Shown here piece after piece: positions 23,338 through 35,200 of a DNA stretch of 64,000 nt. Under the pieces are notes generated by a model. The model did not search any database. It saw only the letters and a program-made list of their open reading frames with translations, and was not told the origin of the DNA. Source of the DNA: Conchocele bisecta. Lineage: Eukaryota; Mollusca; Bivalvia; Lucinida; Thyasiridae. The position numbers and the translations under genes were made by a program. Position 1 is the stretch's first letter, and the number at the start of each line of letters is the position of its first letter. Location: the NCBI GenBank assembly GCA_029237695.1, contig CM055265.1, positions 38,614,058-38,678,057 of the forward strand, in the 5' to 3' direction.

Positions 23338-25384
23338 GTATCGTGTACCACGCAGTCGCAATGCGACGTCGAAGGCCATTTCTTTTTCATATTGTGGTTT
23401 ACGGGCGATTTTCGAAAAATTACCCTCTGGGTGAGCGAAACAAAATTCATGAAAACATTTGCCGTTCATGCAGCATACACGTATGTAGGCCTACGCCCAG
23501 TCATAATTTTGAAAAGATTTCACATAATACGTCTGCAATATACCTCGTAAAACGGTTTATTAGTCGGGACATAAAGCACCTTTGCTTCATCAACCTATTT
23601 GTGTTTAAAGCAGGCTTTATTTTACAAACACCAGTAACTGATCAAGTTCTCCAAATTTGCAGATTGTACATCCAATAATCAACATCGAATATATTTCTAA
23701 CAAGGAATTTCTGAGTATGCAAATTCACAAGTGGCTACTTGTCTCCCGCCAGTCAGTACTTTCAATACTTTGATTTCATCCGAAAACTTGTGCGAACGTG
23801 ATTTGGGGCGAAACAGGTCACGTGTTAATCATGTGACAGTTAAGCCAAAATGGAGACAGGAAGTTAGTCACCTGTATAAAAAAAAATCGTTATTTAAAGC
23901 TGATTTCAAGCACATGTTGATTATATAATCGCTCAAATATTATGATGGGCTTATGGTGTTATTGGTTTATAACCATAGCTGCACATAATCCTCGCGAGAG
24001 AGTGACGCAGGATGAATAGATAGATAGATCGCGACAAATTTTAATGTTGGGACTTGTGGGAAATTACGGTAGTCCGTAAAAAAACCCACCCACCAAATGT
24101 CAAAAATGAAACTGATCACAGGTGTTTCTAGCGTGTTTTGATGGTCAATTATTGTTTGTACATACATGAAACAGCTTTCTATAATATACAAAAGAATTAA
24201 AATGCGCCTGGTGTATGAAGTAGCCCCAATTCTCATGGATGTGTGCCTTCTCATTGATTCGTGCCCCTAGAAAACAAGTGAATAAGCATATTCTAAGAAT
24301 AGTGTTAATTGAACATTATTTAAAAAAAGTGTTTCCCACGGTTTTCTAAGTTACCGTTACATACAATTGTGATTTACCACCTATTTTGTGATTTTTCTAC
24401 ATACTTCCTTAATCTGAAGAGGGTCTGTTCGCAAATGATTCATAAAATGTGATATATGTTGATTTCTAGATGAATCTGGACATCACCATATTTAAATTTG
24501 ACTAGGCAGCAACACTTCTTTATTGTACGAGTGATCAAGGAATGTCACTCAAATGTGCAAACAGTTGTACGTCACGAACCTGATGAGAAGTTTCAAGATC
24601 AATTAGGTGACTTGGGTGGGTTATTTCTAGGGACTTGCATAAACACCAATTTTGGAGAGTTCCTTATGTGCACTCATAGTCAAGTGTTTGAACTTTATGT
24701 TGATGTATACATTTTCAGGAATTGATCAGAATATAACACACAATATGAATGTATGTGCTTAGGGGCACGAATCCATGAGAACAGTGACTATTATATATTG
24801 TATTACTCATGTCTGTTCCACGTTTTCCTGCCGACAAACTTTTGGCTATTAAACACATTAAATCGAAAAAATATTTAAATGTAAGTACTTTTTTACCAAT
24901 AACAAAAAAGTCACCCTCCCCAAATGTTTGTGTTTGATGAAATTCCATCAAATATTGATTTAATAGCGAAAAACAATTTTCTTATGGGAATTTAACATGG
25001 CCATGGGGGGAAAAAGAGGCAGAAGAGGAGGGGGGAGGAATCAAAAAACGAAAATCTTTGTAAATTGACTCCGAAACCTGTCTAGATAGCTTGGAAATGA
25101 TGTAACTAAGAAAACAAGTTAGATTTTGAAAATCGGCCCACAAATTAAAAAATATTTTTTTTAGTCCCCATGTTAAATTCCCATAGGAAAATCGTTTTTC
25201 GCAATAAAATAACTATTTTACGGAGAGGGGAGGGTGACTTTTTTGTTATTGATGAAAAAGGACTTGCATTTAAATATTTTATAGATTTAATGTGTTTAAT
25301 GTTCAAAAGTTCGTCGGCAGCAAAACAAGGAACAGAGTAGTATACATATCTTAAATTGTTCGAAGGTAATAAAGTCCCATTCCC
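23338..25384. other. No gene seen; internal duplicates
   Basis: Contains a pair of related stretches (24820-25010 and, inverted in order, 25145-25330: cattaaatcgaaaaaatatt and accctccc..gtttgtg type words) and many short frames. Nothing coding. Confidence 0.45.
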
Positions 25385-25585
25385 CACTAGCTGCACGTTT
25401 TCTGCTTTATAGGCAACAGGTTGCACTATATCGCTACACAGTAAAAATGTGCGTAATAGTATTTACACTTCACACACTAAAATGCAGGCTGCTGACATTC
25501 ATACTTCGCTATATTGTTACCGAGAGACACTTCTACAATATGACACAAACGTATATTACAATAAACTTACCTAATAAAGTGTGTA

Positions 25586-26257
25586 CAGGGGTCATGCCAG
25601 TTATCCGGACAAACAGTTTATCGAACAAATGAAAATACCTGTTAATTAAGTGCATTTGTTTGATCAGAATTTGCAACAAATACATCTTAAGTCACGCAGT
25701 TCACAGCTTGCTGTTTCCATGCCAGTGTGAAGAATATATTGCCATGGTAAACATTTTAGTAACATTTGCTGAAAATATTCCTCAACTCTGTCCACAAGTT
25801 GTTTACAACGTCAATAGTTGCGCGGGGGCTTGCAATCGAGTGCGCCCATTACGTCATTTCAGAGTTGATCTATAAATACAATACATTCTATAAATACGTT
25901 GTTTTCCAAGAAGCGAATGGCGATTGTTTTTTCTGCAGAACTACACAACGCTGTTTACACTGGTTTACAGGCGATAAAATTATGATTTCATGTTGAGAAT
26001 ACAAGTTATAAGACGAGTACCGGTATATGTTTGTCTGGATAACTGATTGTCGATGTTAATTTTGGGGCAATCTTATAACTGATGATCTGACCCAATTTTA
26101 AGTGAGAAAGATGGCACATTTTGCTAAATAGTTTACATGCGTTGAGAAAGCAAGAACCGACGATTGTACTGTGAAAAGTTTATGCCTGTAGATGCTATTT
26201 TAAGAAAAATGTCGTAAAAAAAATGCCATTTGTGTCCGATAATCTGGAAGATCCCTG
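25586..26257. mobile_element. TA-target MITE with paralogous empty site
   Basis: Imperfect inverted ends CAGGGGTCATGCCAGTTATC and CAGGGATCTTCCAGATTATC, flanked by TA (25584-25585 and 26258-26259). The duplicate segment near 2030 reads straight through with a single TA. TA duplication and CAGGG ends fit Tc1/mariner-pogo-type elements. Frames inside show no transposase. Confidence 0.82.
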
Positions 26258-26399
26258 TATTAGTAAATTTTTGTTAGGTCACTCTCCACGAAGTAGAGAG
26301 TAAACAAAGAACGCTTCAAATGCACATTTGGAAAGACTACTCCGTCATAACTCTTTATGTAATGCTTTGTAATGAAATGTAATTATAGTTATGTACTGG

Positions 26400-27000
26400 G
26401 AATTAATTTGCCGTTGTACGAAAACTGCACAAGATCGCGTATTGGCTGACACTGCTATACAATGTGTTACAGCGTGTAAAAACCGCTGTTTGTGGTGGGT
26501 TTTCGGCATGGATTTTACAGTTGCTAATACATTAATATAAATCTCAAAGATTTTGAGTGTAAAATAAATATTAGCCGCCATCTTAGAAACATTTCAATCA
26601 TGTGCACGCAGTGGTTTGGTTGGTTACTGGAGACTGACGTCATTCTCCATTATCTAACCAACTCATTGTGTTTGATTTTAATAATCTAATTTAGGTTAGT
26701 GTGAAAGTGTTTTGGTACAGTTTACACTTAAAATCTTTGAGATTTATGTTAAACGAAAACCCACCCCAAACAGCGGTTTCGACATGCTGTAACACGTTGC
26801 ATAGGCTGTTCTGCCATTAGTGGCATTACATGATCTTTTGCATTTTTCGTACAATGCCACAGAGCTCCAGATAAGGTGCGTATTTGCATAAATACCCAAT
26901 TAAAATTGCCAAAAACCCAATTGAAATCAGAAGTAGTGAGTATCAAAACGCAATGAAAAATGTGTGGTATCTTTATCATGCTACAGAAAACAATAAACAG
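26400..27000. other. No gene seen
   Basis: Short inverted similarity between 26455-26560 (acagcgtgtaaaaaccgctg) and 26740-26800 (cccaaacagcggtttcgaca), so probably a decayed hairpin element. Confidence 0.4.
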
Positions 27001-28260
27001 CAGATCCTAAGGTGAAGGTCAAATACGTAGTCCGTAAACTTAACATCAGAGAAATATTGTTATAACTTCTATTTCCTTCATCTAAAATGCTTAATATTTC
27101 ACACATGCGTTCCTGTAAGGCTCTACTACCATGCTGTGCCAAATCCACGACCGTCCAACCCCCGCAGATCCCAAGGTCAAGGTCAAATACTTAGTCTCTT
27201 TACAAAACTTAACATCAGAGAAATATTGTTATAACTTCTATTTCCTTCATCTAAAATGCTTAATATTTCACACATGCATTCCGGTAAGGCTCTACTACCA
27301 TGCTGTGCCAAATCCACGCCCATCCAACCCCCGCTGATACCAAGGTCAAGGTCAAATACTTAGTCTCTTTACAAAACTTAACATCAGAGAAATATTGTTC
27401 TAACTTCTATTTCCTTCATCTAAAATGCTTAACATTTCACACATGCATTCCTGTAAGGCTCTACTACCATGCTGTGCCAAATCCACGACCGTCCAACCCC
27501 CGCTGATCCCAAGGTCAAGGTCAAATACTTAGTCTCTTTACAAAACTTGACATCAGAGAAATATTGTTCTAACTTCTATTTCCTTCATCTAAAATTCTTA
27601 ATATTTCACTCATGCATTCCTGTAAGGCTCTAATACCATGCTGTGCCAAATCCATGACCGTCCAACATCCGCTGATCCCAATGTCAAATACTTGGTCTCT
27701 TTACAAAACTTAACATCAGAGAAATAAGTTATAACTTCTATTTCCTTCATTGAAAATTCTTATTATTTCACTTGTGCATTCCTCTAAGGTTGTACTATCA
27801 TGCTGTTACAAATCTACGACTGTCCAACCCCCGCTGATCCCAAGGTCAAGGTCACATACTTAGTCTCTTTACAAAACTTAACATCAGAGAAATATGTTAT
27901 AACTTCATTGAAAATTCTTAATATTTCATATGCTGTGACAAATCCCCGCTGATCTCGAGGTCAACGTCACATACATACCGTATAACATTGAATTAACGCC
28001 CCCCTACACCCCCCCCCCCCCAAATAAAAAATAAAAATAAAAATTTACCAATGACCGCCAATTTCAAACACAAATAATCCTTAAATCATTATTTGTCTTT
28101 GAAATTGGCTGTCCTTGGTAAAAAACAAAAAAAAAATATTTTTTTTTACTGGCTAATAAACGCCCCCCCCTTTTGTAAAATGTAACGCCTCTGGGGGCGT
28201 TAATTCGAGGTTATACGGTAGTCTCTTTACAAAACTTAACATCAGAGAAATCGGTTATAA
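27001..28260 (+). repeat. 169-bp satellite array
   Basis: The marker ctctactaccatgctgtg recurs at 27121, 27290 and 27459 and in variant form at 27628, giving a 169-bp period over about seven units that decay to the right. Several units contain CCAAGGTCAAGGTCA. The frames of 68 codons here are repeat artefacts. Confidence 0.85.
27978..28218. mobile_element. TA-target MITE inside the 169-bp satellite
   Basis: Inverted ends CCGTATAAC..TTAACGCCCC flanked by TA; the satellite unit resumes at gtctctttacaaaacttaac. The core pairs as a hairpin around caaataatcc/atttgtctttgaaattgg. Confidence 0.68.
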
Positions 28261-28901
28261 CTTCTATTTCCTTGCTCGGATCTGCTTCACATTTCACACA
28301 CTCATTGCTCCAATGGACGTCTACCACCCTGTGACAAATTCACGTTCATGCTGCTCGCGCTAATCCCAGAGTCAAGGTAACAAGCCCACACACTTGGAAA
28401 TTTGTACATATTTTAGGGGTACCTGGGCCCACGCGGGGGGTATTCCGTAAGCCTCGCTTACTGACCAATCTAGTTTTCCATGAAAACACATCTTGGTATT
28501 TCACTAGAATTGTCTCCAAGGAGACAATTTTAATGAAATACCAAGATGTGTTTTCATTTAGAAGCAAACTATTGAATAAGTGCGGTCTGCTGTGTAAACA
28601 GTAGTGTGATTCCATTTTACACAATTAAAATTATGAAATACCCAATTGCTTCAGAAATGATGGAGTGACAATACTCAATTACTAATTCCTTATCTGGAGC
28701 CCTGATGCCAGTTCAACTCCTTGATAAGTACTATAATCATTACACCCGGGCGCAGCATTTGAATTATTTTGTGTACATTGTTTAGAAAGGTGTTTCATGT
28801 ATGTACAAACAATAATTTACCATCCCAGGCACGCTAGAAACACCTGTGAAACTGATAGCCTGAACTTATCTGACTGACATTAAAGTATTTTTTGTCAAAT
28901 C

Positions 28902-29090
28902 CAGGGATTCCGCTGGGGATCGCCACTTTCGCAATTGGCGATAAAAATAAACAATTGGCGATAAAAAATGACAATTTTCGAAAAGAACTTTTTTTTTTTT
29001 TTTAAATTAAATTGTACTTTTTTATCGCCAATTTTTGATCGCCAATTTTTTGAAGTGGCGTTTTTTTTATTTTCCCCAGCGGAATCCCTG
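28902..29090. mobile_element. Hairpin MITE just upstream of the Rab start
   Basis: Perfect inverted ends CAGGGATTCCGCTGGGGA, flanked by CAAATC at 28896-28901 and 29091-29096. It ends 159 bp before the Rab ATG, so it lies in the promoter or 5' leader. Confidence 0.75.
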
Positions 29091-29154
29091 CAAATCCTGT
29101 TTCACTATTCGTCATTTGTGAATAATAATAAGCGTGTGTTGTTGTAACACCTTT

Positions 29155-29249
29155 AAGACAATAGAAAATTGCTGATTACAAACTTGAAGGTGTGAATCTC
29201 CCAATGGCAATGACTGAAGTGAATCTATGAGAAACCAGTATACACAGAA
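29155..29249 (+). promoter_or_regulatory. Region just upstream of the Rab start codon
   Basis: About 95 bases of unique-looking sequence precede ATG 29250. The context cagaaATGg has a G at +4, moderately good for initiation. No TATA box is placed with confidence. Confidence 0.3.
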
Positions 29250-29285
29250 ATGGCAATCAGAGAAGTTAAACTTTGCTTACTTGGA
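29250..29285 (+). CDS. Rab22/31-like gene, exon 1 (start codon)
   Basis: Twelve codons read MAIREVKLCLLG and are followed directly by a consensus donor, gtaagt. The phase (0) fits exon 2, which begins with Asp of the P-loop. Rab22A and Rab31 begin with almost the same peptide, which is why this short segment was chosen as the start. It is too short to be seen as an open frame. The first beta strand and the first Gly of the P-loop are encoded here. Confidence 0.88.
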
Positions 29286-32200
29286 GTAAGTTTTCACAGT
29301 TGTAATAAAGTAACAACATTTACATTTGTAACATATCACATATTATGCTGCGAGTTCTGGATAATTAGTTGCGAACAGTAGCTTTTAATTGAGTGACACG
29401 AGTTACCCAAATCTACCTACATCTTCATGTAATTACTATGCTTGTTAATAAATACAGCTGTACACATCATAATAACTATGTTTGAACTGTACTTACATTT
29501 ATAATTACATTTATAATTTTTGTCATTAATTTGCTAATACCAGGGCCCATTTTATAGGTACATGCCCACTCAGTAGACACAAAATGTTCTGCATATCAGA
29601 GACATCATCTGAGACATTTTCTGGCAGAATAAACATTCATTCACCATTATACCACATACTGATTGGCATTATTACACATTTTAAATCAGACATAAATGTC
29701 CACACTGATATCAGGGGCGATAACCGTGTTTTCTTAAAATGTTAAAGGTACATGCCCACTTAGTAGGCATAAAATGTTCTTTATACCAGAGACATCATCT
29801 GAGACATTTTCTGGCAAAATAAACATTCATTCACCATTATCACGTACTGATTGGCATTATTATACATTTTATATCAGACGTAAATCTACACACTGATATG
29901 AGGGGCGATAAACGTGTTTCATTAAAATGGTAACGAACATTACTACATATATTTATTTTAACCCTTTGCCTGCTATGTGTGACTTTAGACGCGATACCAC
30001 TTTCAGTTCACTACTGCTTCACACGCCTTGTCTTTTCCAGTATCGGTAAGCACTGAGATCGGACAAAGAGTTACCTCAGGGTATCAGGGGGCCGTTTCAC
30101 TAACCTAACATAAAGTTTAAAGTCAAGCTTAACCCTTAGACTGCTATCATATTTTTGTTGTTGTCTGCTGTTTATTTTCTATTTTCCATTTTTATCATCA
30201 AAAACATGCTTTGACAGCACTTTAGTATAATTTACATGTTTTGACAGCACTTCAGAATCATTTCCATTGGAAATGATTCTGAAGTGCTGTCAAACCATGT
30301 TTTTATTGAGAAATAAGGCAAGATATAAAACCAACAGCAGACGACAATTTTTGTGAGTAGCAGTCTAAGGGTTAAATTGGTCTATAATTTCAGGATTCTG
30401 GAGTTGGAAAGTCGAGTATTGTTCTGCGGTTTGTTCGCGACCAGTTCAAGGATGCCTTGGAGAGCACTATTGGGTAACCACTCTGCCCATGAGTATGAAA
30501 CATTCTGAGCACATCTTACCCTAATCTCATGCCATAAATCAGGTAGTTTGATTGGTCGAGGCGGAGCTGTGCTCGGTGTCAACCAATTAAACTGACTGAT
30601 TTTGAGTAAAACTATGTAGATCTGTTGTTGATCACCAAGAGAGAATTTGCTTTGAAATGTTTGTTATCACTGATCTTAGAGTTTTTGTCGAGCCCGCTTG
30701 TGGAAAGCGACACATTTTGATCACAATGATGTCTTTGCGTCCGTACGTCTGAAATATGCATTAAAGTTTTTAAATACCTTATATCTCTGCAGTCATAAGT
30801 CACATTGACTTGAAAGTTCAAACGTTTATTAGTCATCATCCATATAATATTCATTCTGTGTCCCACTCATGCGGCCCCTGTACCCCAAGTTCAACGTCAA
30901 ATGACTTAAAAGTTTGGGTTAAAGTTTTTGTCTAAATATTCGTTAAAAGCTTTCAGATACCTACTATCTATGTAACCGTATGACAGATTTGCTTGAAACT
31001 TTGTGTGCTTATTGGTCATCATCCATATATTCATTCTGTGTCGCATTCATACAGCCCCTGTGCCCAAGGTCAAGTGTAAAGGACTTAGAAGTTTGCATTA
31101 AATTTTTTGTCAAAATTTGCATTAACGTTTTCATGTACATACTTTCTCTGTAACCGTAAGTCGGATTGGATTGAAACTTTATATGCTTATTTTTCAATGT
31201 ATTTGTTGCTACATTATATATATATATTACCCTGAGATCACCAGTTGTCTCGGCGGGCTCAACATACAGGCCGCGGCCATCTGGTTAAGAACCAATGCCA
31301 CTTTCATGCTCGAAGTCAGAAAGTTAGCTGGTCCAAGATGAGCTGTTCTCAGTCTCTGCCAATCAAGCTGCTTGATTTTGAGTACAACTACTAAGAATAT
31401 GCTCAGAAAGGTTTATAGTCATGGACAGAGAAGCAATGATTGTAATAGGCTTTTGAAAGCAAGGTGGGCGGCTGTTTGGGAGCATACAACGGGTAATTTA
31501 ACAATCGGGTTCATTCTTACTGGAATCCCGATATCCCTGGTTTGGCCTTTTAGCTCACCTGAGCCAAAGGATCAAGTGAGCTATTGTTATTGCTTTTCGT
31601 CATCGTCCGTCCACAATTTCAAATGTCTTCTTCTCCTAAGCCGCTGGGTCAATGTTGGTCAAACTTAACAGAGATGATATATGGGTGGGAGGACGTCATA
31701 TTTGTAAAATTGGAGGTCGTCACATAATCCAAGATGGCCGTCGTGGAACAGTAGGTAAAATTCTTAAAAAATCTTCTCGTAAACCACTAGACCGATTTCA
31801 ACGTGACTTGGCAGGAATGATCGCTAGTCGTTCCTATTTCAGATTTGTTAAAATGGTGACCCAGGGGTAAAAAATGGGCGGGACCGGAGGTGTCAAGTAG
31901 GGGTAAAATTTCACATTTAACCGAAGATGGTCATGTCATATGTCAAATCGAATGTATCGACACGACAATAACGATGGAGCATGTTTTGTCGTAATCGGAT
32001 GAGTACATCATCCAAGATGGCTGCCGAAAGGTCAAAAGGTCTTTCCTTTATTAGAGATTTCAAATGTCTTCTTCTCATGAACCGCTTGGCCGATATTGGC
32101 CAAACTTCATAGTTATGGTCCATGGGAGAAGCTTTTCATATTTGTTAAAATGGAGGTCATCTTATAATCCAAGATGGCCACCATAGAGAATTAGATCAAA

Positions 32201-35200
32201 TTCTTAAAAAATCATGCGAACCGCTAGACCGATTTTGACGAAACTAGGCAGGAAGGATCGATAGTGAATGCTGTTTGAGATTTGTTAAAATGGTGGCCCT
32301 GGGGTCAAAAATGGGTGGGGCCGGAGGGGTCAACTAGGATCAAATGTCCCATTTGACCGAATATGGTCATGTCATATACAAATCGAAGGTATCGACAAGA
32401 CAATAATTCTGGAGCATGTTTTGTCAAAATCGAATGATTACATCATCCAAGATAAGATGGCCGCCAAAAGGTCATCCTTTTATTAGAGATTTCAAACGTC
32501 TTCTTCTCGTGAACCGCTTGGCCTATGCTGGTCAAACTTCTCAGTTATTGTCATATTTGTTAAAATGGAGGTTGTCATATAATCCAAGATGGCCGCCATA
32601 GAAAATTAGGATTAAAAGAAATTGTCACGAACTGCCAGACCAATTTAGATGAATATTGGCAGGAATGATCGATAGTTCATTCTCTTTCAGATTTGTTGAA
32701 ACGGTGGCCCCGGGGTCAACAATGGGCAGGTCAAGTAGGGGTCAAATTTTACATTTGACCGAATATTGTCATGTCATATATAAAATTTAACGTACAGCTG
32801 AATCTCGTTATCTCGATATCGTTTATCTCGATATACCTACTTATCTCGATATACGTTCCAGGTCCTTATAGATCATATATTTTACTCCTGATAACTCGAT
32901 ATCGGATATGTCGATATATCGGTTTAGTCGAAGTGGAAATCGAGTCCCGATAATATGTTTCCTTCACATTTGTATTCTGATATGTCAATGCGAAAATTAA
33001 GCACCCGGCGCCGCCAAGTCTGAATCAGCGCGATTATCTCGGGTAAGTTTTCACACGTCTATAAAAACCAAAGACACCGCCGCCGCTAAAATGCCAGTTA
33101 AAGCAGTTCACTTAAAACCATAATTAATCAATTAAACTTAATGTGATATCAAATATCTTTTAACTGAAAAATTAATTAAACGGTGTAGCAATAAGTAAAT
33201 CGTCTGTAAATTATGAAAACAGCTTAGTATAAACTCAAGCCGCGATTTATGAAAACAACAAAAATAAAGTAAAGAGGCATTTATGAAGCGATTTTGTTCA
33301 GATTTTTTTCGAGAAATTTGGCGAATTGTTATCTCAAAGTTCGGTAATGTCGATATATTTTCATCAGTCCATTCGACTTCGTGATAACGAGAATGACCTG
33401 TATCAACAAGACAATCGGATGATTACGTCCTCCAAGATAGCCGCCGAAAGTTCATCCTTTTTATTAGAGATTTCAAATGTCTTCTCGTGAACTGCTTGGC
33501 CGATACAGGCCAAACTGCACAGTTGTGGTCTGTGAATTTCAACAAAACTTTGCTGGAATGATCGATAGTAAATGCTGTTTGAGATTTGTTAAAATGGTGG
33601 CCCCGGGGTCAAAAATGGGCTGGGTCTGGCGGGTAAATTAGGAGTCAAATTCAATTTTTTTCCAAATATGGTTATGTGTTGTATATCAAATCAAAGGTAT
33701 TGAGGAGACGCAGTTTTTATCGAAATTGCATTATTACATCATCGCAGATGGCCGCTAAAAGGTCAAGCCGGTATATTTTTTATTAGAGCCTTCAAACAGC
33801 CTTTTCTTACTAACCGCTTGGCTGATGCTGGCCATTGTTCATAGTCTTTCGGTGACACATTTACAGATTTTTCAAATTGGAGATCGTCACATAATCCAAG
33901 ATGGTTGCCGTGTAGAGTTGGACAAAATCTTTAAACAATGTCCAATTTAATCACCAGACTGGTTTCGACAAAACTTTGTAGGAACAATGAATGTATAAAG
34001 CTCTCTCAAATTTACTTGCATATATATAATAACCAGGTGAGCGAAAAAGGGCCACAGTGGCCCTCTTGTTAGCTTTCTTGTTACTGAGTGTTGAATCTCG
34101 TTATATATACCCATGGCATTATAAAAGTAGTAAGATTAGTACTAATCCTATTTCTTTCAGGGAGTGTGACTAAGTGAGCCTGGTATGGTGAGACCAAGCA
34201 CCAGATCAGGTTATCCTAGTTTCATGGCTGAATATATAAAAAAAATATTCTCATCTGAGGCATGGTGCCTTTATTACATCTATATGGCTTTGACGAGGAG
34301 AAATTGGGCTTATGACTTTTGCGACCAGTGTACATCCAGATCAGGCTGTGCATCCGCACAGGCTGATCAGGATGTGCACTGTTCGCCATTCCATCAGTGA
34401 ACCACCCTTCTAGGTCTTTATCAGGCTACAGGAGTGTGCAATTTGACCTGCAGCTACACTGGTCACAAATCCCACAAACCACATTTCTTTAGTCACAGCC
34501 ACATATGTGTGATGCATTTATCATTACAGAGCGTCGTTTATGACAAAGCACGTCACAGTGGACAACAAAGGATTTGTCTTCCAAATATGGGACACTGCTG
34601 GGCAGGAGAAGGTAACTTTCTATTACATTAGAATTTGTCAAATCAGAGCTCCAGATAAGGTGGGTATTGGCGTCTTTTACACACTTATTTTAGCTGAATA
34701 CGCATTGATGATCAACAGTTATTTTTTGTCGCGCCCGCTTGCGGACAGAGCGATATAGTCGGCACTTTGGCTTACGTATGTACGTACGTACGTACATAAA
34801 TACGTACGTACGTACGTACGTGTGTCCGGTTAAAGTTTTTGGTTAAGTTGTTTGGTTAAGTTTTTTGGTTAAAGTTTTTTGTTGTACTATATCTCTGCAA
34901 CTGCTTTGCCCATTACCTTGAAACTTCACATGGGTGTTTATCATCATCTATATTGTCATTCTACCCCCCTCCCATGCGGCCCCTGTGCCCAATGTCAAGG
35001 TCAAATTACTTTGAAGTTTTTGGTTAAAGTTTTTTTCGCGCCCGCTTGCGGAAAGCGCGATATAGTCGGCACTTTGGCGTACGTACGTACGTACGTGTGT
35101 CCGGTTAAAATTTTTGGTTAAGTTTTTTGGTTAAAGTTTTTCGTTATACTATATCTCTGCAACTGCTTTGCCCTTTACCTTGAAACTTCACATGGGTGTT

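Noticed and set aside
27131..27506. Two similar 68-codon frames
   Set aside because: They are the same stretch of consecutive 169-bp satellite units.
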